The notes beneath the pieces were generated by a model that searched no databases, was not told the DNA's origin, and worked only from the letters and a program-made list of their open reading frames with translations. A DNA stretch of 35,349 nt from Desulfobacterium sp. (GTDB lineage Bacteria > Desulfobacterota > Desulfobacteria > Desulfobacterales > SURF-7), in contig PNOB01000004.1 of assembly GCA_013824585.1 (NCBI GenBank), forward strand, positions 1 through 35,349. Direction: 5' to 3'. Shown here in pieces: positions 7,953-16,733 of this stretch (position 1 is its first letter; each line of letters begins with the position of its first letter). A program made the position numbers and the translations under genes.

Positions 7953-9518
7953 TTAGAATGTCATGGTCAGCCGACTGAAAATACAGAACAGATCATCTGG
8001 ATCAGTAGTTGTTGATCCGGCTTTCCAGTAATCTCCTGCCATTAAATAAGCAAAGGTCGCTTGATACTCCAGGTTATCCATAAGTTGCCAGGTAAACTTG
8101 GCATCCACTTCAACGCCTTGGTCATCATCCCAACCAGTCTTTGTGTCATCTGCGGTTGACATGGCTGCCAGAAGTCCGAGGGTGATGTCGTCTCTCACAA
8201 AACCCTTGTAATCCACCCCGATATACGGCATCTGGAAACCATCCAGAAGAGCTCGGGAGTAAGTAATATATCCATCTCCGACGTGATTACCAATTACAGC
8301 CCCGGTCACTGGATCAACCCCAAACGAATTGTTCAACCCGTGATAATCGGATGACAGAATAAACATTTTTTCCCAGTCAATGCCTGGTGAAAAATATCCC
8401 ATTGATTTTTCCTTATCATCTCCATCATTGGCATCACCGGTACGATGAGCCCAGCCCGCCTGAACCGTAACCGGTCCGATATCATAGGTGCCTTCCAAGA
8501 AATAGGAGAATGCCTGGGCATCACGATCCGCCGATGTATATCCATCATCTGAATAACTCAGCGTACCGTATACATAATCCAGCTCTGCCTGGATTCCCAA
8601 CTTATCAAACTTTCCTCGAAAATAGGGTGAGACAAGCCAAACGGCTGCTTCTGTTAAAGGACCTCTCGTCGCGATAATGTTCATTGGATCACTCGCGGAA
8701 CCACCTGAGGAAACCGGCGCGCCAAGCGCGGCATAGTTTGATTGAAAGGTTGGATTGGCGGTTAAGAATGCGACTACGTTTGCCCCCGGAGTACCGCCGT
8801 CCCGCGCAAGTGCTGTTCCATAGCCTACTAATTGTGTTCCATATGCGGTTGGTGAAATGCCTTGTACCCCAAACCTTCTTACCGCATCCTGCTGACCCGG
8901 GTCTTGTACACGATTAAAGTCATAGTGACCAAACAGCAGACCAGTATCATATTTTTCCCGTTTATAAATGGTCCCAAGGTAATACTTGTCATTGTCTTTT
9001 CCAGTGGTGATTGCCGGATTTGTATCATTTTCCGTAGTTTTTTCCGCAATCAGGGCAAAAATCAATTTACCTTTTGCCACATCCAGAGGAAGTACCCACT
9101 TGAAACGGTCTGTATCAGTTTCATCATCCGCCCAGGTTGTACCCCAGGTGACCCCTTCCTGACGTCCCAGCATAAACATACCGACCTTGCTGATGATGGT
9201 CATGTATGCCCGGTCAAAATCAATATTCTCAGCATCGATTTCATTCGTAAAGGCCGAATCGTCGGAGTTCCATACTTTTTCAAGCGCATCAAACCGGGTT
9301 GTAAGTTTTAAATCTTCAGTCACCTTGAAATCGGTCTGAACCCGGAGTCTCATCTGGCGGTAATACCTTGCCAAATCCGTATCTGCCAGGTTTGGATTGG
9401 AGTTGTAGATTCCTTCAATATAATACTGTCCAGTGAAATCCACATCCGCAGCCAAACCTGTGCTGACAGACATCAATGCAAAACAGATTGCAATCAGTAA
9501 TATGGTTGGTTTTTTCAT
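7953..9518 (-). CDS. outer-membrane porin-like beta-barrel protein
   Basis: A 521-residue exported protein. A signal peptide (MKKPTILLIAICFALMSVST, cleavage probably after GLA at residue 23) is followed by alternating aromatic and polar strands (YYIEGIYNSN, RLRVQTDFKVTEDLKLTTRF, SYFLEGTYDIGPVTVQAGWAH) and an aromatic C-terminal strand ending LTMTF. The terminal Phe is the usual signal for outer-membrane insertion. Acidic and glycine-rich loops (DDGYTSADRD, TGDANDGDDKEK) would face outside. The general layout resembles large porins of Desulfobacterota, but substrate specificity cannot be told. ATAAGGAGATAATTA before the ATG is a clear RBS. The same kind of leader motif is found upstream of the second porin gene. 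Confidence 0.85.
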   Translation of the reverse strand: MKKPTILLIAICFALMSVSTGLAADVDFTGQYYIEGIYNSNPNLADTDLARYYRQMRLRVQTDFKVTEDLKLTTRFDALEKVWNSDDSAFTNEIDAENIDFDRAYMTIISKVGMFMLGRQEGVTWGTTWADDETDTDRFKWVLPLDVAKGKLIFALIAEKTTENDTNPAITTGKDNDKYYLGTIYKREKYDTGLLFGHYDFNRVQDPGQQDAVRRFGVQGISPTAYGTQLVGYGTALARDGGTPGANVVAFLTANPTFQSNYAALGAPVSSGGSASDPMNIIATRGPLTEAAVWLVSPYFRGKFDKLGIQAELDYVYGTLSYSDDGYTSADRDAQAFSYFLEGTYDIGPVTVQAGWAHRTGDANDGDDKEKSMGYFSPGIDWEKMFILSSDYHGLNNSFGVDPVTGAVIGNHVGDGYITYSRALLDGFQMPYIGVDYKGFVRDDITLGLLAAMSTADDTKTGWDDDQGVEVDAKFTWQLMDNLEYQATFAYLMAGDYWKAGSTTTDPDDLFCIFSRLTMTF

Positions 9519-9843
9519 TAATTATCTCCTTATTTGTCTGTTATTACTTAAAATAAAACAAATCTATTTAATGTTTCGAGTGTAACTTTCCCAGCATCCC
9601 TCCTTTCTTAATATCAGGTCGTTGATCGTATTGTTTGGAAATCATAAGATAAAATATGTTAAACTGAATGAAAAAACTTATTTTCTGAAATCGGGTTGCA
9701 GGATTCAATATTTTAATGATTTATATTATGGCTTTTGATTATTTATGCTTTGGACAGGTATGTTACGATTTTCAGTAAATCCAAAATAGTCTTGAGAGAT
9801 ATTATCTACCCGATGAAGACGAATGTCAAGTATTTATATAAAA
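9519..9843. other. 325-bp intergenic region upstream of the first porin gene
   Basis: No convincing protein-coding gene on either strand. On the minus strand it holds the porin leader, with AAAGGAGGG about 80 bases before the porin start followed at once by a nine-codon ORF. The rest, toward the adjacent VCBS gene, is AT-rich. I could not pick a convincing -35/-10 pair, so the promoter is unassigned. Confidence 0.6.
9568..9606 (-). promoter_or_regulatory. porin leader motif: strong Shine-Dalgarno plus mini-ORF
   Basis: On the minus strand AAAGGAGGG is followed directly by ATGCTG and a nine-codon frame (MLGKLHSKH) ending in TAA, all before the true porin RBS. The same AAGGAGG-x-x-TGCTG arrangement lies upstream of the second porin. 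The SD-to-start spacing is only one base, which is poor for initiation, so this may be an mRNA element rather than a translated peptide. Confidence 0.35.
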
Positions 9844-11418
9844 TCATGGGTGTTGAATAATAAACCTGGAAAAATCCTCAGTTGCGATATAGCTTTTCGC
9901 ACTGCGAAAAGCACTTTCTCTCTCTAAAACAAGAGCGTAGATCAGTTCTTCCTGTCCATCGTTGTTGACATCTGCGACACAAAAATCACTCACATATCCG
10001 GACAGGTCTTGAGATCTTCGGTTCATTGAAAGTCCCATGCCATCCCAGGTAAAAAACAAAAACCTGGAATTGCTGTAGCTTCTGAATTTTTGAAAAAAAC
10101 GACCGGAAGAAGAATCATTAAATGGAACAATCACGATTGGTTTTTCCTCTATATTCAGACAAAAAGTTCTTTGCGGCAGATAAAACCGCTCTCCTTCGTT
10201 CTTCTGATTTTCCTCAATGGTCTTGACAAATCTTTCTCTGCCGCCATAGGGGACATCACTTTTCCAGGCCACGCTGCCTGTTTCCCTGATCATACACAGC
10301 CGATCTCTTGAATCAAAAGCTGCGACAAGATCCTTATTCTGTCCGGTAAATCCATTTGATACGCTAAAAACCATTGTATCACCCGGCAAGCTCTTTTTAC
10401 TACCAGTCACTACAGTGGTATCTTTCCATGCAAGTTCGTAAATTTCAGGTATATATGCATTTGAAACCCCCTTTTTTTGCCCCAATAGCTGTTTCCCATT
10501 TTCTGTGCGAACCACACGGAAATACCAATTTTGATCCTGAATGATCGGAGAGAACTGTTTGCCATCCCACTCCATCACAAATGACATTAAAGAACCTGAT
10601 CTGGAGTTCTCACATGAAACATAGATTTCTGCTGTTCCATTCTTGTTGATATCCGCAACATCGATTGAAAGATAGGAATGATATTTTTCTCCTTTGATCT
10701 CCCCATGATGAACAAACTCTTTTCCCTGTATATGAAAAATATGGATGTCATGACCCGATGCTGCAACAATTTCCATACTTCCGTTTGCATCAATATCTCC
10801 AACACCTATCCCGAAGATCTGAATCGGCAGTTCACTGCTTTTCCAGATGCCGGCATTTTCCTCTTGCTTCTTCTGATGTGTCAAACGATCATTTTCTGCT
10901 GAAGAAGTGATCGTTTTGCCTGGAAGCGTTACCTTGAAAACCGTTTTTCCGATTTCATTTGCTATTCCTTCCGTTGCTGGAATGAGATCATCCATGGTGT
11001 TCATTTTCCTGAAAAAAGACCAGGGCCCTTGATCTCCGGATATATTCACTACCTTTACATCAAGACTCGCATGTTTTCCAACGATGGTAATACTTCCATA
11101 AACAACATAATCAATGTTCCATTCCTTATAAATATTGCGGATCTCTTCCGGACGGGTAGCGATTTTTTTAAAGGCTTCAAAATCTGCCTTTGCTACCGGG
11201 CTGACAACCACAATCTCCTGGTTACCGGCAAGACGGGATTCCAGTATTTCGGAAACACCCTTCTGTAAATATTCCATTTCCTTTTCTGCATTGATTTGAA
11301 ACGGCAGTACAGAGATACGATTTCTATCTGCTGCCATAATGTAGGGATTCAATATCCAACCCTGAAAAAAAATAACCATTAAAATTAGTATAAAATCAAT
11401 AATATATAATCTTTTCAC
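9844..11418 (-). CDS. secreted TolB-like/VCBS (FG-GAP) repeat protein, first paralog
   Basis: A 524-residue exported protein of unknown role. After an N-terminal hydrophobic signal (KRLYIIDFILILMVIFFQG) comes a TolB/CsgG-like alpha-beta domain (ISVLPFQINAEKEMEYLQKG ... DYVVYGSITIVG, about residues 34-125). VCBS/FG-GAP blades follow, with calcium-loop motifs DIDANG (about 208), DINKNG (about 256) and DVNNDG (about 483). Similar proteins report as beta-propellers in databases. I chose the GTG at 11418 over a TTG 17 codons upstream: GGGAG stands at good spacing before the GTG, it gives a normal Lys-Arg signal-peptide start, and the paralog begins the same way. It is divergent from the second porin, with a paralog on the porin's other side. 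A role in the envelope or in sensing is inference. Confidence 0.75.
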   Translation of the reverse strand: MKRLYIIDFILILMVIFFQGWILNPYIMAADRNRISVLPFQINAEKEMEYLQKGVSEILESRLAGNQEIVVVSPVAKADFEAFKKIATRPEEIRNIYKEWNIDYVVYGSITIVGKHASLDVKVVNISGDQGPWSFFRKMNTMDDLIPATEGIANEIGKTVFKVTLPGKTITSSAENDRLTHQKKQEENAGIWKSSELPIQIFGIGVGDIDANGSMEIVAASGHDIHIFHIQGKEFVHHGEIKGEKYHSYLSIDVADINKNGTAEIYVSCENSRSGSLMSFVMEWDGKQFSPIIQDQNWYFRVVRTENGKQLLGQKKGVSNAYIPEIYELAWKDTTVVTGSKKSLPGDTMVFSVSNGFTGQNKDLVAAFDSRDRLCMIRETGSVAWKSDVPYGGRERFVKTIEENQKNEGERFYLPQRTFCLNIEEKPIVIVPFNDSSSGRFFQKFRSYSNSRFLFFTWDGMGLSMNRRSQDLSGYVSDFCVADVNNDGQEELIYALVLERESAFRSAKSYIATEDFSRFIIQHP

Positions 11419-11663
11419 TCCCGCGGCTCCCGATCTTTTTTCGGCTTCTTCCAAGTTATCTGTTTTCAACAGATATGCATTTTGTTCAATAAAACAATTA
11501 TATTATAACTGAGATACCATATTGCTTGGTATTATGAAAGGGGATTAGAATAACTTTCTGCATTTATTGCCAAAATGTCTTGACTTTTCAATGCCTGCTT
11601 GATAGAACTACAGCAAATTATTACTTTAATAGATAAAAAATTAGTATGATTTTAATCCGTTAC

Positions 11664-11701
11664 ACAAACGGAAAGTTCAAATATACAAATGGAAAGTTCA
11701 A
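11664..11701 (+). repeat. two tandem 17-base direct repeats, 21-base period
   Basis: ACAAAYGGAAAGTTCAA occurs twice (one C/T difference) with starts 21 bases apart, that is two helical turns, so both copies face the same side of the DNA. The repeats lie about 270-300 bases upstream of the second porin and within 250 bases of the divergent VCBS gene. The layout fits a binding site for a dimeric or cooperative regulator. No known consensus is recognised. Confidence 0.45.
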
Positions 11702-11853
11702 AAAAATTCCCCGTATTTTTATTGAAAATGTTGCTTAATTGAATTTTAAATAGAACAGAAATAGTTAGGCATTAATAAAGTAAAAGACTTTAGGCAATCC
11801 ATATCCACTATTGACCATTTGCTACAGTTATGCGTTTTATCGCGAATTCTTTT

Positions 11854-11889
11854 AAGGAGGTGGTGCTGAAGCGAAGTATTTGTTTGTAA
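11854..11889 (+). promoter_or_regulatory. porin leader motif: strong Shine-Dalgarno plus mini-ORF
   Basis: AAGGAGGTGGTGCTG closely matches the complement of the 16S rRNA 3' end but lies about 110 bases before the porin start. A GTG follows and opens an eight-codon frame (GTG CTG AAG CGA AGT ... TAA). The arrangement mirrors the leader of the first porin gene. Possible roles are a ribosome standby site, a leader peptide or an sRNA target; none is shown. Confidence 0.35.
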
Positions 11890-11969
11890 CACGTTCATTG
11901 AATTTTAATTCTGCATAATAAGGAACACCAAACTTCTATTGCTACTAATACAAATTTAGGAGGAAACAG

Positions 11970-13073
11970 ATGATGAAAAAACTTGTAATTTTATTTGCAG
12001 TCTTTACACTGGTTGGTAGTTTTGCCCTATCTGCTGTAGCGGCAGATTGGAGTTTTTATGGTTCAGCGCGAATGAAAACATTTCATGAAATAGATGATAA
12101 GATCACTACTCAGACCGATCCAGATGACGGAGATACAACCTGGGATCTTCAGGGGAATGCCCGGCTTGGCGCTACTGTGAAGAATGGTGACATCGGCGGT
12201 GGATTTGAGTATGGATCAACACCGAACCTGCGAAAACTATATGGAACCTATACCTTTGGCAACAACGAACTGCTTGTTGGACAGACCTACACTCCTGTCA
12301 GTAACTATTTTTACGCCAACCAGGTGTGGGGTGATGACAATGACCTGCTTGGTTTAGGTCAGGCCTATGCCGGACGCCTGCCCATGATTCAGCTTACCTT
12401 CAACAAAATGGTTAAGGTTGCTCTTGTGAGACCTTCAAGTACAATAACTATTGCTGGTACTGATTTCGATGCCGACGGAACAGTAGAAACTTCAGAAAAC
12501 CCAGATACGGATGTGATTATTCCAAAACTGGAAGTTTCTTTCAATATGAGCAAAGAAAAATTCTTTGTTGATGCTTTTATGGGAGCCCAAACCTTTAGTG
12601 TTGAAAACATTGGAACAACCGGTGGAGATAATGTGGATGTTACTTCCTATGTCGTTGGTGCTGGCGGTGGTGTAACCCTCGGCAAGGCTTATGTCAATGC
12701 AGGACTGAGCTATGCCCTCAATGGAGGTAACTACGGACTTGTTTCAACAGGCAGCAACAATAGAGGAACCTATAATTCTACAAGCATTGATGTCAACGAC
12801 AACACAACCTTATCAGGACTGCTTGTTGCCGGTTTGAAACCCAATGAAACGGTTACGGTTGAAGTGGGTGTTGGATATGACTCCCAGGATCTGGATGTGG
12901 CTGGTGCAGAAAAAGATGACACCATGTGTTACTATGTGAATACAACTTACAACATTACCAAAGGTGTATTTGTAGTACCGGAAGTCGGATACTTTGATTA
13001 CATGGATAGTAATACGGGAGCTGATCAGGGATCAATGCTGTATTTTGGTGCCAAAACCCAGATCAATTTCTAA
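11970..13073 (+). CDS. outer-membrane porin-like beta-barrel protein, second
   Basis: A 367-residue exported barrel. A signal peptide (MMKKLVILFAVFTLVGSFAL, cleavage after about AVA at 24) leads into WSFYGSARMKTFHEI, the usual first strand of Desulfobacterota porins, then repeated strand/turn patterns (GGGFEYGST, LYGTYTFGNNELLVGQTYTP) and a C-terminal strand ending TQINF. LLVGQTYTPVSNYF resembles the constriction-side segment of general porins. It is unlike the first porin in sequence and is about 150 residues shorter. AGGAGG lies before the double ATG, and either Met can start. A clear hairpin terminator follows, so it is probably monocistronic. It sits between two paralogous VCBS proteins. 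Substrate unknown; probably a general diffusion porin. Confidence 0.85.
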   Translation: MMKKLVILFAVFTLVGSFALSAVAADWSFYGSARMKTFHEIDDKITTQTDPDDGDTTWDLQGNARLGATVKNGDIGGGFEYGSTPNLRKLYGTYTFGNNELLVGQTYTPVSNYFYANQVWGDDNDLLGLGQAYAGRLPMIQLTFNKMVKVALVRPSSTITIAGTDFDADGTVETSENPDTDVIIPKLEVSFNMSKEKFFVDAFMGAQTFSVENIGTTGGDNVDVTSYVVGAGGGVTLGKAYVNAGLSYALNGGNYGLVSTGSNNRGTYNSTSIDVNDNTTLSGLLVAGLKPNETVTVEVGVGYDSQDLDVAGAEKDDTMCYYVNTTYNITKGVFVVPEVGYFDYMDSNTGADQGSMLYFGAKTQINF

Positions 13074-13111
13074 GCCGTTTGTATCGTAAAAAAATGTAGT
13101 CAGTCATTTCA

Positions 13112-13142
13112 AACCCGGATACGGTCAGACTGTATCCGGGTT
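13112..13142 (+). terminator. intrinsic terminator of the second porin gene
   Basis: AACCCGGATAC and GTATCCGGGTT form a perfect 11-bp stem with a nine-base loop, followed by TTCTATAAAA, about 40 bases after the porin stop codon. Confidence 0.85.
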
Positions 13143-13163
13143 TTCTATAAAAATTTATTATTC

Positions 13164-13306
13164 GAGCCAATTTCAAAAGTCTGTTGTTGTAGTTCCGGCG
13201 AAAGCCGAACACGCTGTAAAGCGTAGCGCTATCCAATATTTTCAGTTCTTTTCTGGGTATCGGCTTTCGCCGGTGTGACGCTTTTTAATCGTTTTGAAAT
13301 TGGCTC
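13164..13306. repeat. MITE/REP-like palindromic element
   Basis: Terminal inverted repeats GAGCCAATTTCAAAA (13164-13178) and its exact complement (13292-13306) enclose a second perfect inverted pair, CCGGCGAAAGCCGA (13195-13208 and 13260-13273). The inner pair is of the REP type (CCGGCGAAAGCCGG core) often dispersed in bacterial genomes. The element is 143 bp, codes for nothing, and its right end runs into the stop codon of the minus-strand VCBS gene. No flanking target duplication is obvious. It may also act as a terminator for that gene. Confidence 0.7.
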
Positions 13307-14915
13307 ATTCTTTTATTTGCTCCAGATCATATGAAACCAGAAAGCTTTTCGGATGACCTCCAATAATTGTTCCTGTTTCCACAATCAAACTGGCAACCAA
13401 TTCTTTTTTTCCATCCTGATCAATATCATCGATTACAAAACCGGTAATGGTTCCTGATAGATTTCGCGTTTCCCAGCTTGGCACAAAACCGATCCCATCC
13501 CAGGAAAGGCCCTCGATATGAGATTGATCGTTTGAACTGAAAAAACTCAATAACGATCCAGAATGATCCGGATTCTTAATAACAATAAGTTCATTTTTTC
13601 CATCTTCGGTATTATTGATCCCAATCCGCATGGGATAATACTGCCGGTTTTCAACACCCGGTTCCACTTTGGACAGCATGAAATCAAATGGAAGCCCTGC
13701 ATATGACCCTTTTCCTGACCATCTTCGATTCCCTGAAGAATCAATGGCTTGCAGTGAACCATCCCTGGTCACAACAACACATATTTCTTCGACAGTATTC
13801 AAAAGTCTTCCAAAGGCAAAACCCAATGCATTGGCAGTATTTTCAGGCAAAACCGGATCAGTTGGTTCATACTGGTTATTCTTCCAGACCATACGGACGA
13901 TTGCACCGCTGAAAATATCGGCTCGACCTGTTCGCTGCATTTGACCCAATAATTGTTTGCCCAGGGTCGGATGCTCAACCACCTTAAAATACCAGGAGGT
14001 GTCTTCAATAATTTTGGAATAAACACCCTGGTTGTACTCAACCACAAGAGAAGAAACCGTATTTTTAAGCGCATTCAGGCTGGTAACAAAAATTTCTGCA
14101 AAACCGTTTCCATTGATATCAGCAATATCAATACTGATCAGGTTCAGGTCATCATCGGAAAAAATCGTTTGTTTTTTTACAAGCCTTGATTGGTGAATTT
14201 GATAAAGATCGACTGCATGAGGTGAGAGGATAAAAATCTCTTTGATATCATCATTGTCTGTATCACCAACAGCCAGACTATAGATAATTGTTTCAATAGG
14301 CTCACTTTTCCAAAAACCACTCATAGCCTTTTCCTGTGAACTGTGATGTGTGATAATTAATGATGAATCTGCGTTATTATTTTTTCCGGATTCCTGTACA
14401 CCTTTTGTATGTTCTTGTTGAGCAGCGGTATTTAAAAATGCTTTGTTAATTTCACCTGCAAACCCATTGATCTCCGGAATGATTCCATCCACTGAAGACA
14501 ATTCTTTGGATAAGTGTACCGGTAATCTCGATCCTTTCAAATCAAATGCTTTTCCCTGGACATTTACATGATTGCCAAAAACGGAAACACTGCCATACAC
14601 AATATAATCTGCCCCTAAATCCCGACCGATCTTTTCTGCTTTTTCATTGGTCAGAGACCCTTTACCATCTTTCATTGCTTCTGCAATACGTTCCGGGTCT
14701 ATCACTCTTGTTTTTCCTTGCTTTGACAAATGAAAAGTTAACATCTCCGTAATCCCGTTTTGCAAATATGTATAATCCTTTTCCGCATTGACTGTAAACG
14801 GGATGACAGCCACTTTTGGCAGGGGATTCGCCAATACATTCATTGGAGCAAGCAGAATTAAAAAAACGATCGCATAAAAGAAAAATATACGATTCTTTAA
14901 TATCAAAATTTTCAC
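13305..14915 (-). CDS. secreted TolB-like/VCBS (FG-GAP) repeat protein, second paralog
   Basis: A 536-residue exported protein, paralogous to the one on the other side of the porin. The signal peptide ends near PMNVLA (residue 29). The TolB-like domain follows (KVAVIPFTVNAEKDYTYLQN ... DYIVYGSVSVFGNHVNVQGK), then VCBS repeats with DxDxDG-type calcium loops (VGDTDNDDIKEI, IADINGNGFAEIFV, DDIDQDGKKELVAS). Shared blocks such as WYFKVV/WYFRVV and GKQLLGQ place the two in one family. The start is GTG, with GGGAGGA formed by the last codons of gatB four bases upstream, so it is translated from the gatB transcript. Its stop lies at the edge of a palindromic element. Role unknown; export is well supported, and an envelope-sensing or assembly function is inferred. 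Confidence 0.8.
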   Translation of the reverse strand: MKILILKNRIFFFYAIVFLILLAPMNVLANPLPKVAVIPFTVNAEKDYTYLQNGITEMLTFHLSKQGKTRVIDPERIAEAMKDGKGSLTNEKAEKIGRDLGADYIVYGSVSVFGNHVNVQGKAFDLKGSRLPVHLSKELSSVDGIIPEINGFAGEINKAFLNTAAQQEHTKGVQESGKNNNADSSLIITHHSSQEKAMSGFWKSEPIETIIYSLAVGDTDNDDIKEIFILSPHAVDLYQIHQSRLVKKQTIFSDDDLNLISIDIADINGNGFAEIFVTSLNALKNTVSSLVVEYNQGVYSKIIEDTSWYFKVVEHPTLGKQLLGQMQRTGRADIFSGAIVRMVWKNNQYEPTDPVLPENTANALGFAFGRLLNTVEEICVVVTRDGSLQAIDSSGNRRWSGKGSYAGLPFDFMLSKVEPGVENRQYYPMRIGINNTEDGKNELIVIKNPDHSGSLLSFFSSNDQSHIEGLSWDGIGFVPSWETRNLSGTITGFVIDDIDQDGKKELVASLIVETGTIIGGHPKSFLVSYDLEQIKE

Positions 14916-14918
14916 AGA

Positions 14919-16349
14919 TTATCCTCCCAATTTGTCCTGCAGGATCTTGTTCACTATTCCGGGATTTGCCTTGCCACTTGTTTCCTTCATAACCTGACCC
15001 ACAAAAAATCCGATCAATTTTCTTTTACCCCCCTTATAGGCTACCACTTCATCAGGTGAAGCATCAATTACTTTTTGAACAACCGCTTCAATGGCAGAGC
15101 TATCCGTAACCTGAACCAGTCCTTTTTCATCTACAATCTGCCTGGCAGACTTTCCGGTTTCTGCCATTTCATCAAAAACAGCTTTGGCAATCTTTGCACT
15201 GAGCACATCTTCTGAAACCAGTTTTAACAGTCCCGCTAAATTTTCAGCAGTCACCGGCGATTCCTCTATGGTCTTGCCCTGTGCATTCAAAAGCCCCAGA
15301 AGGATGCCTGTAATCCAGTTGCAGACCGCTTTGGGCTCTGAAAAAATGGTCACACAGGCCTCAAAATAATCCGCCAGCTCTTTACTCGATGTAAGTCGCT
15401 CGGCATCCTGCTCCGGAAGTGAATACTGATGGATAAATCGATCGGTTTTCTCATCCGGCAGCTCTGGCAGATCATTTCTTACCTGATCAATCCACGCCTT
15501 ATCAATAACCAATGGAAGCAGATCCGGATCTGGGAAATACCGATAATCGTGAGCTTCCTCTTTGTCACGCATGGAATATGTTTTCTGGGAATCCGGATTC
15601 CACAGACGTGTTTCCTGAATTACCTGCCCACCTTCCTCAAGAATAGCCTGCTGACGGCGAATCTCATAATGAATTGCCTTTTCCACATGTTTAAAAGAGT
15701 TTAAATTTTTCAACTCTGTACGTGTTCCAAATTTTTCATCCCCTTTTGGACGAAGCGAAATATTCGCATCGCAACGAAAACTTCCTTCTTCCATATTTCC
15801 ATCACAAATCTCAAGATACCGAAGTATTGAACGCAATTTTTTCAAATACGCACCCGCCTCTTCCGGAGATCGAATATCCGGTTCACTTACAATTTCAATC
15901 AATGGAACGCCGGTTCGATTCAGATCAACATGGCTCATTGGGCGATGAGGATCATGATTCAACTTTCCAGCATCCTCTTCCATATGTATTCTGGTGATCC
16001 CGATTTTTATTGCAGTCCCATTCACCTCAATCTCCACCTCCCCGAACGCTGCAATGGGAAGTTCATACTGGGAAATCTGATATCCTTTGGGAAGATCCGG
16101 ATAAAAATAATTTTTCCGAGCAAACCGACTGATTTCAGCAACCTGGCAACCAGTTGCCACAGCCATTCGCAAAGCATATTCCACTACTTTCTTGTTCAGC
16201 ACTGGAAGAACACCTGGCATTCCGAGACACACCGGACACACATGGGTATTGGGTGGTGCACCGAATGCTGTTGAACAAGAACAAAAAATTTTTGATTGGG
16301 TCTTAAGTTGGGCATGCACCTCAAGCCCAATAACTGGTTCAAATTCCAT
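14919..16349 (-). CDS. gatB: aspartyl/glutamyl-tRNA(Asn/Gln) amidotransferase subunit B
   Basis: GatB of the GatCAB complex, which converts misacylated Glu-tRNA(Gln) or Asp-tRNA(Asn) to the cognate amide form in the cytoplasm. The 476 residues are the normal length. Visible are the [20 protein letters not shown] start, the zinc-type cysteines in [11 protein letters not shown] and [11 protein letters not shown], the [18 protein letters not shown] and [11 protein letters not shown] signatures, [17 protein letters not shown], and the C-terminal YqeY-like tail ([19 protein letters not shown]). gatA and gatC are not in the window and must be elsewhere. The secreted VCBS gene begins four bases after the stop, an unusual operon partner. 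Confidence 0.97.
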   Translation of the reverse strand: MEFEPVIGLEVHAQLKTQSKIFCSCSTAFGAPPNTHVCPVCLGMPGVLPVLNKKVVEYALRMAVATGCQVAEISRFARKNYFYPDLPKGYQISQYELPIAAFGEVEIEVNGTAIKIGITRIHMEEDAGKLNHDPHRPMSHVDLNRTGVPLIEIVSEPDIRSPEEAGAYLKKLRSILRYLEICDGNMEEGSFRCDANISLRPKGDEKFGTRTELKNLNSFKHVEKAIHYEIRRQQAILEEGGQVIQETRLWNPDSQKTYSMRDKEEAHDYRYFPDPDLLPLVIDKAWIDQVRNDLPELPDEKTDRFIHQYSLPEQDAERLTSSKELADYFEACVTIFSEPKAVCNWITGILLGLLNAQGKTIEESPVTAENLAGLLKLVSEDVLSAKIAKAVFDEMAETGKSARQIVDEKGLVQVTDSSAIEAVVQKVIDASPDEVVAYKGGKRKLIGFFVGQVMKETSGKANPGIVNKILQDKLGG

Positions 16350-16733
16350 GTTGATTCCTTTATGGTAAATTCATCAATTGCAATTATAACATAAGAAAAT
16401 CACCCTACTAAAATCGTTTAACCCTGTCAATTTGATTGAGTTAGACTTCCGGGAAAAACCAACAAACGAAAAACTTGCCGCTTGATTTCATGCAAACCCA
16501 TTAAATACCGTTATTTATCACGTTGCTTAATAGATGAGCCAGTCCATGGACCTTCACTGACTTATACTTTTCTGGCATCAGCATATGACCATTTCATGCT
16601 TGCTGCCGGTATTTTTTCATGATACTCGCCTTTTGTTGACAAGCGGATTGAGCTGTTTCTTAAAAGTTCAAATAAATTGACACTTCATAAACCTGCTTAC
16701 CATTAAGATCGTATGAGATCTCAGAAGGTTATT
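16350..16733. other. 384-bp divergent intergenic region between gatB and the DUF2065-queA-tgt unit
   Basis: No coding or RNA gene seen. Two TTGACA hexamers point toward the plus-strand genes (16636 and 16677), but neither has a good -10 at 16-18 bases. The best for the first is CTTAAA at 16659. The divergent promoters must lie here but are unassigned. Confidence 0.5.

Larger units (their letters stand above)
11419..11969. other. 551-bp divergent intergenic region upstream of the second porin
   Basis: No protein gene of credible length. It contains tandem 17-base repeats (11664-11701), a possible weak promoter for the porin (TTGAAA at 11722, 17-base spacer, TTTAAA at 11745), another weak pair (TTGACC at 11811, TTTTAT at 11835), and the SD-like leader motif around 11854. 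I looked for a GEMM-type c-di-GMP riboswitch core and did not see one. Confidence 0.6.

Noticed and set aside
8862-9311. 149-codon plus-strand frame within the first porin gene
   Set aside because: Opposite a porin with signal peptide and C-terminal Phe; no start signal or recognisable protein.
11470-11969. c-di-GMP (GEMM) riboswitch upstream of the porin
   Set aside because: The conserved core could not be found; the leader motif here is a Shine-Dalgarno-like sequence instead.
16350-16733. tRNA or small RNA gene in the gap before queA
   Set aside because: No cloverleaf or TTCRA-type T-loop seen by eye in this or any other gap.
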